A stretch of 8,640 bases of DNA from Anaerolineae bacterium (GCA_007123335.1 SKLG01000094.1:1-8640); one strand, 5' to 3'. Numbered from the stretch's first letter, positions 1-5,972 are shown. A program made the numbers and translations. Notes: generated by a model from the letters alone, not told the origin.

Positions 1-550
1 CACGCCCTGGTCCAAGATCATGCCCACCGGCGGGGTGCGCGCCGACTATGACAACATCAAGGGCTGGTTCGACGCCGGCGTGACCTGCATCGGCATGGGC
101 TCTGACCTGGTGCGCAGCGACTTGATCAAAGCCGAAAAGTGGGAGGAGATCACGGCGCTCACCGTCCAGTGCTTGGCCTGGATCCGCCAGGCTCGCGGTC
201 AGGCGCTCTACACCGGCGTCGAGCACCCCGGCCTCTACCCCACATCGCAGGTGTCGGCGAAAGAGATCGCCGAATGGTATGCCAAGGTGTTTGGATTCAA
301 GCTGAGCGAGGGCAGCAGCTCCTTCTTCCTCACCGGCAGCGGCTCCGGGCGCATCGAGGTGATGAAGGGCCAGCCCGATCACCCCTGCCACCTGGCCATC
401 GCCGTCAGTGACTTTGAGGCGGCGCTGGAGGACCTCAAAGCCAAGGGGATCGAGCTCGAGGAGCCTATCATCCGCCCCACGACCAAGGCGGCCTACTTTA
501 AGGACACCGACCCGGCGGGGAACACGGTGCACATCCTCTGGATGGCTTGA
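1..550 (+). CDS. KDPG/KHG-type aldolase with fused C-terminal VOC domain (5' partial)
   Basis: The frame is open from base 2, so the N-terminus lies before the window; 182 residues are visible, ending at TGA 548-550. Residues 1-65 (numbered from the first visible codon) look like the end of a class I 2-keto-3-deoxy-6-phosphogluconate/4-hydroxy-2-oxoglutarate aldolase: a PTGGV phosphate-binding loop at residues 8-12, then a GMGSDL segment typical of the last beta strand of this TIM barrel. These enzymes cleave KDPG to pyruvate and glyceraldehyde 3-phosphate in the cytoplasm (known for the family). From about residue 70 the chain continues into a glyoxalase/bleomycin-resistance (VOC) fold: HPGLYP, then EIAEWYAKVFGFKL, RIEVMKG, HLAIAVSDFEAAL and a final DPAGNTVHILW. 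The usual VOC metal ligands would fall at H75, E119 and H130; the fourth, normally Glu, is H177. The catalytic lysine of the aldolase is outside the window. The fusion could be an aldolase with a regulatory or isomerising partner; its substrate is unknown. Confidence 0.85.
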   Translation, partial: TPWSKIMPTGGVRADYDNIKGWFDAGVTCIGMGSDLVRSDLIKAEKWEEITALTVQCLAWIRQARGQALYTGVEHPGLYPTSQVSAKEIAEWYAKVFGFKLSEGSSSFFLTGSGSGRIEVMKGQPDHPCHLAIAVSDFEAALEDLKAKGIELEEPIIRPTTKAAYFKDTDPAGNTVHILWMA

Positions 551-606
551 ACGCGATACAGTCCTGGAAATAGGCACAAAGACACTGAGCTTGATGAGTA
601 ACGCGC

Positions 607-640
607 AGAGGGCCAGTGACCGCGAGGCCACTGGCCCTCT
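607..640. terminator. Perfect 12-bp hairpin between convergent genes
   Basis: Bases 607-618 and 629-640 are exact reverse complements (AGAGGGCCAGTG / CACTGGCCCTCT) with a 10-nt loop. The hairpin lies 56 bp after the stop of the aldolase gene and 77 bp beyond the stop of the minus-strand gene ending at 718, which suits a bidirectional terminator. No T-run follows on either strand, so a classical intrinsic terminator is not shown. Confidence 0.6.
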
Positions 641-717
641 GATGCGCATTCAGGCCCGAAAATCGGTTCCAGTGTCAGGCAACGAAATCCCAACACCCAG
701 ACCGCATGGCAAGCGAC

Positions 718-1533
718 TTATTTCCTGCCACTGTTGCCGCGAGAAGCCTTTGGCGCAAGATAGAACGGATAGGAGTCCAGTTCGCAGCCCCCTCGAGTCA
801 CGATGACCTCGTAGTTTCCTTCAGTCAAGTCGTAGTTTCTGGTGTGAAACACGACAATGTAGTGATTTTCGTCCGCATCATAAGTCGGGGTGAGCTGGAT
901 GCTTCCGCTCTCTGGAGTGACGATGGTGACTAGGATATCAGCGGAGAAATCGCCTGGTTCGCACAGTCGGAACTTGATGGGCAACGTCGTTCCATCCTGA
1001 AGTTCGAAATCGGCGTTGACGATCGGCGGTAACCAGGCTTCTACGCAACCCAGTTCAAAGATTTTGACGTCAAGCGAGCCATAGTTATCGCCCATCATCG
1101 TATTTCCGGTATGCCACCAGTCGCTGATGACGAAGGAGACTGGTCGGCCTTGTCCTTGATAGCACATTGTGTAGACGTGGTCTGGGTTAAAATCGCCCCA
1201 GTCTGGATTGATGGCGCCGCCCTGATCGGGATCGACGAGGAGATCGAGAACACCATAGGGATCCCAGTCGCTCCGGGTCTTGTCCCATCTACCCTCTTTC
1301 CACGTAGGTTCCCGGTACCACTCGGCATCCGCGATTCGCCCCCCAGATCCAAACGTGTACGTTCCGCTGGCCTCCAAGAGATACATTTTGTCCGCCTCTA
1401 GAGCGTTGGTCGAATAGACGGGAGCTGGTTGCCTAGAGTCGACAGACAGCTCTTCTATCTGGGGGCCCAGCGCACTGGCCAACAAAGGCACAGTCAGAAC
1501 CAACAAAGCCACAATGAGCAGTATTCTCTTCAC
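718..1533 (-). CDS. Secreted two-domain beta protein with PxKF-like C-terminal domain
   Basis: The product is 271 residues. It starts at GTG (1531-1533), chosen because AAGGAG (complement of 1541-1546) lies 7 nt upstream and the N-terminus then forms a clear signal peptide: two basic residues, a hydrophobic core to about residue 18, and an A-S-A site near 19-21. Export across the membrane is therefore likely. Residues about 38-160 look like a beta-sandwich with an EASGTYTFG strand, an ADAEWY motif and a run rich in D, G and N (about 90-118) that could bind calcium; it resembles carbohydrate-binding or LecA-like folds, but only loosely. Residues about 169-258 match the PxKF pattern: PPIVNADFEL, then GTTLPIKFRL at 181-190, ending in a typical beta-strand repeat with paired cysteines (C191, C250). 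PxKF domains occur in large secreted proteins; their role is not established. The gene appears monocistronic. A surface or extracellular binding protein is the best guess; no catalytic motif is seen. Confidence 0.8.
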   Translation of the reverse strand: MKRILLIVALLVLTVPLLASALGPQIEELSVDSRQPAPVYSTNALEADKMYLLEASGTYTFGSGGRIADAEWYREPTWKEGRWDKTRSDWDPYGVLDLLVDPDQGGAINPDWGDFNPDHVYTMCYQGQGRPVSFVISDWWHTGNTMMGDNYGSLDVKIFELGCVEAWLPPIVNADFELQDGTTLPIKFRLCEPGDFSADILVTIVTPESGSIQLTPTYDADENHYIVVFHTRNYDLTEGNYEVIVTRGGCELDSYPFYLAPKASRGNSGRK

Positions 1534-1540
1534 CTTTTTA

Positions 1541-1546
1541 CTCCTT
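1541..1546 (-). promoter_or_regulatory. Ribosome binding site that fixes a GTG start
   Basis: On the minus strand this reads AAGGAG, 7 nt before GTG at 1533-1531. It supports the GTG start, which also gives the secreted protein a complete signal peptide. Confidence 0.8.
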
Positions 1547-1926
1547 CATTGCTTTTGTATCCGGGAATTAATACAGTTCTGATCAGAGGGTGCTATGCGG
1601 AGAAGCGATCCTGTCCCACGGACTTGTCCGCGTTACCACACAAGGGGACTGGACAACTTGATCTGCCCTCGCGGCGCGTATAGCTTTTGGACCAACACGA
1701 CTATTCGCGCAGTAGCTGGGTATGACAGACCAGCCTCCGAACCACCGGAGCCCGCATGGTCGCCGAACCTCCTTGTCCGCGACAGGGCCGCTGCCCGCAA
1801 AATGCAAGTTGTTAGGAAGAATGATCGCGATGGGATAGATATGCCGTGAAGGGTTGATAGTTGTAGAATGTGAAACGCTGGGTACAGTGTAGGCAGAGGA
1901 GAATGTTGTCGCGGCAAGCTGGTGTT

Positions 1927-1958
1927 CGGCAAAAAGTGCTTATCTCCACTTTTTGTCG
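1927..1958. other. 12-bp dyad with A/T-rich stem
   Basis: CGGCAAAAAGTG at 1927-1938 pairs with CACTTTTTGTCG at 1947-1958 (one G-T pair if RNA), leaving an 8-nt loop. The T-run is inside the stem, not after it, so it is not a standard terminator. It lies about 390 bp upstream of the start at 1533 and about 280 bp beyond the end of the gene stopping at 2237. It could be a protein-binding operator, a terminator of a lost gene, or a repeat end. Confidence 0.45.
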
Positions 1959-2071
1959 ATAGAAGCCTCCTTGCTGCTTTGCCGCCTGGACCATCCATGC
2001 TCGCCGCATGTCGGACCCTGCGCAGGCGTCCAGAGATCCAGTAACTACTATTACTATACCATGCCCAAGTA

Positions 2072-2092
2072 ACAATCAGGTTACAATCAGGT
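2072..2092. repeat. Short tandem direct repeat (ACAATCAGGT, 11-bp period)
   Basis: ACAATCAGGT occurs at 2072-2081 and again at 2083-2092, one helical turn apart. Two same-face copies are what a regulator site could look like, but the unit is short and no target gene is obvious. Confidence 0.4.
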
Positions 2093-2169
2093 CTAAAATT
2101 CTTAGGATAGTATGGAAACTTGAGGCGCGGAGAAGCAACGGGCGTGGGGAGATCTCGAGGATGGCGGGA

Positions 2170-2213
2170 AGCCGGGCAATTGGCATCGATGATGGTGAAC
2201 CAATTGCCCGGCT
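2170..2213 (-). terminator. Perfect 14-bp hairpin after the HAD gene
   Basis: AGCCGGGCAATTGG (2170-2183) and CCAATTGCCCGGCT (2200-2213) are exact reverse complements with a 16-nt loop. The hairpin starts 24 bp past the stop codon of the minus-strand gene at 2237, the expected place for a terminator. Only a weak T/C run follows it on that strand. Confidence 0.65.
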
Positions 2214-2236
2214 CTGCCAGGCTCGTGAGGGTGTCC

Positions 2237-2929
2237 TTAGTTCAGTAGCTGTGTCAACAGCGCCTCATCCAGCGCCACCAGGTTATCGAGCACCAGATCG
2301 GCGCCGGTCAGCTTGTTCCGTGGATGGGTGGTGGTCAGAGCGATACAGCGCATCCCCGCCCGACGCGCTGCCTCAATGCCGGGCGGGGCATCCTCCAGCA
2401 CCAGGCATCTATCCGGCGTGGCACTGGCGGCGGCTGCGGACAGCAAAAAGATGGCCGGATCGGGCTTGCTCTGGGGCAGGAACGCGCCCGAGAGAAGGGC
2501 GTCGAAATAGTTGCCGATGTCCAGCGCGTCGATGACCGCCACGACGTTGGCCATCTCCCCCGAGGAGGCCACCACCTGGCGGCATCCCCACGCCTGAAAG
2601 CGCTCCAACCAGTCGATGACGCCGGGCAGGATGCGCACATGCTCGGCCACCAGTTGGCGAAAGAGCGTCTCTTTGCGCAGCCCCAACGCGCGGTTCTCCG
2701 CCGGCGAGAGGGCCTCACCGAACCAGTGCTGGACGATGCGGGTGTTGGCCATGCCAAAGGTGTCGTCGAACTGTTGGCGGGTGATCTCCTGGCCCGTCTC
2801 GCGCAACAGCATCTGCCAGGCGAGATAATGGGCGTCGCCGGAGTCGGCCAGCACGCCGTCCATGTCCCAGAGGATGGCTTTGAACGAGCGTTTGGCCTCG
2901 TTGTTCTGGTGCAGCGCAGATGTCGGCAT
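2237..2929 (-). CDS. HAD-family hydrolase, beta-phosphoglucomutase-like
   Basis: The product is 230 residues, normal for the family. It starts at ATG 2929-2927, with GGGAGG (complement of 2935-2940) 5 nt upstream. All four HAD motifs are visible: motif I WDMDGVLADS with nucleophile D22 and acid/base D24; motif II VVASSG (119-124); motif III lysine K155 in SKPDP; motif IV VLEDAPPGIEAA with E179 and D180. An alpha-helical cap lies between motifs I and II (about 32-95). This arrangement is the subfamily I, cap C1 type that includes beta-phosphoglucomutase, phosphoglycolate phosphatase and sugar-phosphate phosphatases. It acts in the cytoplasm with Mg2+, either removing phosphate from a small phosphoester or moving it within a sugar phosphate. 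Sequence alone does not decide between these. The ED of motif IV and the GIEAA that follows favour the beta-PGM/GS1-like group. The gene is transcribed divergently from the amidase cluster and no partner gene sits beside it. Confidence 0.9.
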   Translation of the reverse strand: MPTSALHQNNEAKRSFKAILWDMDGVLADSGDAHYLAWQMLLRETGQEITRQQFDDTFGMANTRIVQHWFGEALSPAENRALGLRKETLFRQLVAEHVRILPGVIDWLERFQAWGCRQVVASSGEMANVVAVIDALDIGNYFDALLSGAFLPQSKPDPAIFLLSAAAASATPDRCLVLEDAPPGIEAARRAGMRCIALTTTHPRNKLTGADLVLDNLVALDEALLTQLLN

Positions 2930-2961
2930 GAATACCTCCCATGATATGGTCTCGTTCCGCT

Positions 2962-2989
2962 ATCATAGGTCAGCCCGTGGGGGAGGCAA
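2962..2989 (-). promoter_or_regulatory. Candidate promoter of the HAD gene
   Basis: On the minus strand a TATGAT -10 hexamer (complement of 2962-2967) lies about 16 bp after a TTGCCT -35-like hexamer (4 of 6 consensus bases). Transcription would start near 2955, about 25 nt before the start codon. The -35 is weak, so this is a candidate only. Confidence 0.35.
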
Positions 2990-3019
2990 AACGAGCGCTG
3001 CCGGTGCCGTTTGGCCAAT

Positions 3020-3048
3020 TTGACATTATGTTCAGCCTGTGCTATTAT
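3020..3048 (+). promoter_or_regulatory. Near-consensus sigma70-type promoter (P1)
   Basis: A perfect TTGACA (3020-3025), a 17-bp spacer and TATTAT (3043-3048) preceded by TG at the extended -10 position (3040-3041). The predicted transcription start is near 3055. It is by far the strongest promoter seen in the window. It points toward the amidase gene 189 bp downstream of that start, but a strong hairpin lies between them. Confidence 0.8.
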
Positions 3049-3054
3049 ACGGAT

Positions 3055-3125
3055 GAAGCGGACCTAGTCACTCCGTTTCCTCCTTTTCGCAGAGAGACCC
3101 GGTCGCAAGGCCGGGTCTCTCTGTA
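3055..3125 (+). ncRNA. Candidate short RNA or leader made from P1 and ended by a hairpin
   Basis: If P1 is active and the hairpin at 3090-3123 stops polymerase, the product is an RNA of about 70 nt. It would have a roughly 35-nt single-stranded 5' part containing a pyrimidine tract (TTTCCTCCTTTT, 3076-3087) and a 13-bp stem at its 3' end. No reading frame with a ribosome binding site lies in it. The 5' and 3' ends are predictions. It could equally be the attenuated leader of the amidase mRNA. Confidence 0.4.
3090..3123 (+). terminator. Perfect 13-bp hairpin downstream of P1
   Basis: CAGAGAGACCCGG (3090-3102) and CCGGGTCTCTCTG (3111-3123) are exact reverse complements with an 8-nt loop. The stem begins about 35 nt after the predicted P1 start. 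The bases after it are T-rich (TATCTGGCTCTC) but not a true T-run, so a terminator or attenuator role is likely, not shown. Confidence 0.6.
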
Positions 3126-3163
3126 TCTGGCTCTCATGGCCCGATACGGTAGCCTGTGCTGGT

Positions 3164-3192
3164 TTGCCGTCCCGGTGCGGCGCGAGTATGAT
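3164..3192 (+). promoter_or_regulatory. Candidate second promoter (P2) of the amidase cluster
   Basis: TTGCCG (3164-3169), a 17-bp spacer and TATGAT (3187-3192) match 4 of 6 and 5 of 6 consensus bases. Transcription would start near 3199, giving a 5' leader of about 45 nt before the GTG at 3244. It sits after the 3090-3123 hairpin, so it could drive the cluster independently of P1. Confidence 0.45.
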
Positions 3193-3231
3193 GGCCCCTG
3201 TGCCGTGTCATGGGACGGTGACAGCGCAATC

Positions 3232-3237
3232 AGGAGG
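3232..3237 (+). promoter_or_regulatory. AGGAGG ribosome binding site fixing a GTG start
   Basis: A full AGGAGG sits 6 nt before GTG at 3244. The same frame is open back to 2941, but no other start in it has such a site, and the protein length then matches the family. Confidence 0.85.
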
Positions 3238-3243
3238 AGAGCC

Positions 3244-4143
3244 GTGCAACGCTTTGCCAGATCCGCCATCCACTCTCATAGCGTAGGCGTCGAATGGCCC
3301 GAGTTCCTGGGCGCCGTGCAGCTTGGTGAGATGTTTGTCGTCGAGACCGATCGCGACGGCGGGGTCAATGGCCCCATCGAGATCGCCGGCGTGTCGGCCG
3401 GTGAGACCATCGTCGTGCGCATCAAGGGGATCGAGATGATCGGCCCTTTCGAGTCCGCCGCCGACCCCTTTCACCCCGAGGCCGGGACCGTCGAGCTGGA
3501 ATATCGCGACGAGTGTTTCTACTTCCCGCGCAACTTTCGCGTCCAGGCCAACCCCACGGTGGGCAATCTCGGCGTGCTGCCCAAGCCGTCAGAGGAGGTA
3601 CTGAGCGCGTCACGTGACGCTCTGAGTCATGGCGAGCGGCTGGGCTGGCGTCGGCTGTTGCGCACGCCCCAGGGCCGTCACTGTCATCAGGACTGCCCCT
3701 GGTTGAGCGCCGGCTCGGCGCTGCACCTCCAGGCTCAAGTCGACGGCGCCGGATTGTGCCTGGCCGATGTCCACGGCTATCGTCCCTCGGGGCAGCTCGC
3801 GTATAGTGGCATCGAGGTGGCGGCTGATGTGACGCTGACCGTCGAGCGCTCTCAGGGCTGGCTGGTGGAGTGGCCCCTCATCGAGACGGCGGACAAGGTC
3901 ATGGTCGCGGTCTCGCCCCCGGCAGACGCCGATCGCGCCGAGGCCGACCGGCTGGCCTATGCGGCGATGCGTCGGCTCGTGGCCGCACGGGCTGGGATCA
4001 GCGACGAGCAGGCCAACGCCCTCGTCGCCACGGCGGTGGAGTTGCAGGCCTGCTCTGCGCCGTCGACGGCCGCCCATCTCCCCGATGCGCCGGCGTCCTT
4101 TGCCATGGTGGCAGCTCTGCCCAAGGATATTTTCCGAGCCTGA
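3244..4143 (+). CDS. Acetamidase/formamidase family protein
   Basis: From the GTG start the product is 299 residues, the usual length for the short bacterial FmdA/AmdA family. These cytoplasmic enzymes hydrolyse short amides to the acid and ammonia. Family features in order: GPIEIAGVSAGETIVVRI (43-60), the N-terminal beta domain with the substrate-shaping GPI; NPTVGNLGVLP (103-113), which matches the conserved NPxxGNLGVLP-like signature; D150 in RHCHQDC (145-151), where relatives have GGNMD; D175-x-H177 followed by RPSGQLAYSGIE (180-191), where relatives read AQGDGEVxGTAIE. The last block lacks the GDGE acidic pair, and H146-C147-H148 replaces the glycine-asparagine pair, so activity and substrate may differ from true acetamidase. 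A helical C-terminal segment (229-272) and the ending FAMVAALPKDIF are also typical. The gene leads the plus-strand cluster, with 34 bp to rfbD. Its link to glycan genes is unclear. Confidence 0.85.
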   Translation: MQRFARSAIHSHSVGVEWPEFLGAVQLGEMFVVETDRDGGVNGPIEIAGVSAGETIVVRIKGIEMIGPFESAADPFHPEAGTVELEYRDECFYFPRNFRVQANPTVGNLGVLPKPSEEVLSASRDALSHGERLGWRRLLRTPQGRHCHQDCPWLSAGSALHLQAQVDGAGLCLADVHGYRPSGQLAYSGIEVAADVTLTVERSQGWLVEWPLIETADKVMVAVSPPADADRAEADRLAYAAMRRLVAARAGISDEQANALVATAVELQACSAPSTAAHLPDAPASFAMVAALPKDIFRA

Positions 4144-4177
4144 CACCGTTTGAGATTCGCCCAACAGGGAGGCATAT

Positions 4178-5017
4178 ATGCGCATTGCGGTTACGGGAAG
4201 CAAGGGCCAGCTTGGGCGCACGCTGTTACGTCAGCTCCAGGCGGAGGAGGTGCTGGGGCTGGACATCCCCGAGCATGATATCACCGACCTCATGGCGTTG
4301 GACGCCACGTTGGCGCGCTTTCGCCCCAATGTGGTCATCCACTGCGCGGCCATGACCGATGTCGACGGCTGCGAGCGCGACCCCGATGCGGCCTATCGCC
4401 TCAACGTGCTGGGCAGCCGTAACGTGGCTGTGTGCGCCGAGCGCGTCGGGGCTGCCATTGTCGCCATCAGCACCGACTATGTGTTCGATGGCAGCCAGAG
4501 CGAGCCCTACCGCGAGACTGACGAGGCCCATCCGTTAAGCATCTATGGCCGCACCAAGTGGCTGGGCGAGGAGACGGTGCGTCATCTTTGCCCGCGCCAC
4601 TATATCGTGCGTGTCGCCTGGCTGTATGATGCTGGGCCGCGCAATTTCATAGCCACGGTGCTGCGCCTGGCGGATCAGCGCGATCACGTCCAGATGGTCA
4701 CCGACGAGATCGGCTCGCCCACCTATGCTCATGACGTCGCCTTGGCATTGGATCAACTGATCCGCCTGCCCGCCTATGGCACCTACCATCTGCCCAATGC
4801 CGGGATCTGCTCGCGCTACGAGTGGGCTGCCGAGATTCTGCGCCTGGCCGGGCGCAGCGATGACCTGCGCCTGGAACCCAGCGAGCACTATCCACGGCTC
4901 GCCAGGGTGCCCAAGCGGGTGGAGATGCGCAACGTGAACGGTGCCGAAATCGGCATCACCATGCGCCCCTGGCAGGAGGCGCTGGCGGCGCGTTTTCGGG
5001 ATGCTGGGGATGCCTGA
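4178..5017 (+). CDS. rfbD: dTDP-4-dehydrorhamnose reductase
   Basis: This 279-residue protein is an extended short-chain dehydrogenase of the RmlD/RfbD family, which uses NAD(P)H to reduce dTDP-4-keto-L-rhamnose to dTDP-L-rhamnose, the last step of rhamnose donor synthesis, in the cytoplasm. Seen in the sequence: the GSKGQLG nucleotide-binding loop (7-13), NVVIHCAAMTDVDGCE (51-66), STDYVFDG (98-105) with the catalytic threonine, YGRTK (123-127) holding the catalytic Tyr and Lys, VRVAWLYDAGPRNF (144-157), and GSPTYAHDVA (179-188). Length is normal. ATG 4178 has GGGAGG 5 nt upstream. The stop overlaps the next gene by 8 bp, implying translational coupling with the glycosyltransferase. The other rhamnose genes (rfbA, rfbB, rfbC) are not in this window. 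UDP- or GDP-sugar reductases of the same fold are less likely alternatives. Confidence 0.92.
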   Translation: MRIAVTGSKGQLGRTLLRQLQAEEVLGLDIPEHDITDLMALDATLARFRPNVVIHCAAMTDVDGCERDPDAAYRLNVLGSRNVAVCAERVGAAIVAISTDYVFDGSQSEPYRETDEAHPLSIYGRTKWLGEETVRHLCPRHYIVRVAWLYDAGPRNFIATVLRLADQRDHVQMVTDEIGSPTYAHDVALALDQLIRLPAYGTYHLPNAGICSRYEWAAEILRLAGRSDDLRLEPSEHYPRLARVPKRVEMRNVNGAEIGITMRPWQEALAARFRDAGDA

Positions 5018-5963
5018 GTCGGGCGGGTTGCGGGCGAGCGTCATCATTCCCAATTGGAACGGACTGCGCCTGTTGCGTCCCTGCCTCGATGCGCTGGCTC
5101 AGCAGACCTGCCGCGATTTTGAGGTGTTGGTGGTGGACAATGCCTCCACCGACGAATCAGTAGAGGCGCTGCGCCGCGAGTATGGCTGGGTGCGGCTGCT
5201 GGCCGAGCCCCGCAATCACGGCTATGCTATGGGCTGCAACCTGGGCATGGCTGCGGCACGAGGTGAGGTGCTGGTACTGCTCAACAACGATACCGTCGTC
5301 GAGCCCGATTGGCTGGCCGAGTTACTGGCGGCGCTGGAACGTCACCCCGAGGCCGGGGCCGCCGCCTCGCGTATTATGATCCACAGCCAGCCGGGGATCC
5401 TGCACTCGGCGGGCGACGTCTATGGGCGCGACGGCGTCCCCGATTCTCGCGGCGTGTGGCAGCGCTATGGACCGCCCTACGATGTGGAGGCGCCGATCTT
5501 TGGCGGCTGCGGTGCGGCGGTGGCCTATCGCCGGGAGATGATCGACCAGATCGGCCCCCTGGAGGGGCGCTTTTTCATGTGGTGCGAGGATGTGGACCTG
5601 GCCTGGCGCGCCCAGTTGGCCGGGTGGCGCTGCGTCTATGCGCCCCGTGCTGTGGTGCACCATCATCTGAGTGCCACCGGCGGCGGCGCGCTGGCCAGCT
5701 ACTATGTAGGCCGTAACACCATCTGGGTCATCGCCCGCGATTATCCCTGGTCGCTGCTGCGTCGCCACTGGCGCGCCGTGTTGATGGCACAATGGCGAGT
5801 GTTCCGCGATGCGCTGCGTGCCTGGCGGGGCGACGCCGCCCGCGCTCGGTTGCGCGGTCAGCTTGTCGGCCTGCTCACCTGGCCGCGTTGGCTGCCTGCT
5901 CGACGGGCCATCCAGCGTGCGCGGCGCGTCGATGACCAATATCTCGAAACGATTCTGAATTAG
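5010..5963 (+). CDS. Family 2 glycosyltransferase, WbbL-like rhamnosyltransferase candidate
   Basis: From ATG 5010 the product is 317 residues; ATG 5001 in the same frame is an alternative that adds three residues. Neither has a strong ribosome binding site, and both overlap the end of rfbD, so translation is probably coupled to it. GT-A motifs: ASVIIPNWNG (9-18), VVDNASTD (41-48) for nucleotide binding, LNNDT (91-95) as the DxD-like metal site, GGCGAAVAYRREM (165-177) and CEDVDLAWR (192-200) with the catalytic-region acids. The HHHLSATGG block (217-225) is typical of the WbbL/RfbF rhamnosyltransferase group. The basic C-terminal tail (about 250-305) contains helices that could sit on the membrane. 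Acting after RfbD, it plausibly transfers L-rhamnose from dTDP-rhamnose to a lipid-linked glycan at the inner membrane surface. The donor is inferred from the family and its neighbour, not shown. Confidence 0.88.
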   Translation: MPESGGLRASVIIPNWNGLRLLRPCLDALAQQTCRDFEVLVVDNASTDESVEALRREYGWVRLLAEPRNHGYAMGCNLGMAAARGEVLVLLNNDTVVEPDWLAELLAALERHPEAGAAASRIMIHSQPGILHSAGDVYGRDGVPDSRGVWQRYGPPYDVEAPIFGGCGAAVAYRREMIDQIGPLEGRFFMWCEDVDLAWRAQLAGWRCVYAPRAVVHHHLSATGGGALASYYVGRNTIWVIARDYPWSLLRRHWRAVLMAQWRVFRDALRAWRGDAARARLRGQLVGLLTWPRWLPARRAIQRARRVDDQYLETILN

Positions 5964-5972
5964 GAGTCAACC

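Larger units (their letters stand above)
1534..2236. other. About 700-bp intergenic region without a convincing gene
   Basis: Neither strand has a reading frame with family-like content or a good ribosome binding site; the longest open frames (such as 1633-1998 on the minus strand) read as low-information protein rich in S, R and P. By eye the region is less GC-rich than the flanking genes, most clearly at 1800-1965 and 2040-2120. It holds two strong dyads (1927-1958 and 2170-2213), an 11-bp near-tandem repeat at 2072-2092, and CTTGTCCGCG occurring twice (1623-1632 and 1772-1781). It contains the upstream region of the gene starting at 1533, but no convincing promoter for it was found. It could be decayed genes or an old insertion; nothing recognisable remains. 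Confidence 0.6.

Noticed and set aside
1623..1781. CTTGTCCGCG occurring twice, considered as insertion-sequence ends
   Set aside because: The copies are direct, only 10 bp, with no inverted partner or transposase between them.
1633..1998. A 121-codon minus-strand frame in the intergenic region
   Set aside because: It has no good ribosome binding site, no domain-like pattern, and amino acid content unlike the neighbouring genes.
1534..2236. Search for a tRNA, CRISPR array or insertion sequence in the intergenic region
   Set aside because: No cloverleaf, no regularly spaced repeats and no transposase fragment were found by eye; the only repeats are short.
2324..2944. Long open frame of 206 codons on the plus strand opposite the HAD gene
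   Set aside because: The minus-strand frame carries all four HAD motifs and a strong ribosome binding site; the opposite frame is a byproduct of GC-rich codon use with no recognisable motif.
2335..3018. A 227-codon minus-strand frame overlapping the HAD gene
   Set aside because: Its translation is a run of R, S, P and W residues typical of an out-of-frame reading; it also extends through the promoter region.
2941..3243. Upstream extension of the amidase frame to an ATG at 2941
   Set aside because: It would place the promoter and hairpin inside the coding region and add about 100 residues unlike the family; the GTG at 3244 has a perfect ribosome binding site and gives the normal length.
3610..4221. 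A 203-codon minus-strand frame opposite the amidase gene
   Set aside because: It has no ribosome binding site and no family features, and it overlaps a well-supported amidase and the start of rfbD.
5322..5939. A 205-codon minus-strand frame opposite the first glycosyltransferase
   Set aside because: The plus-strand frame has every GT2 motif; this is an antisense shadow.
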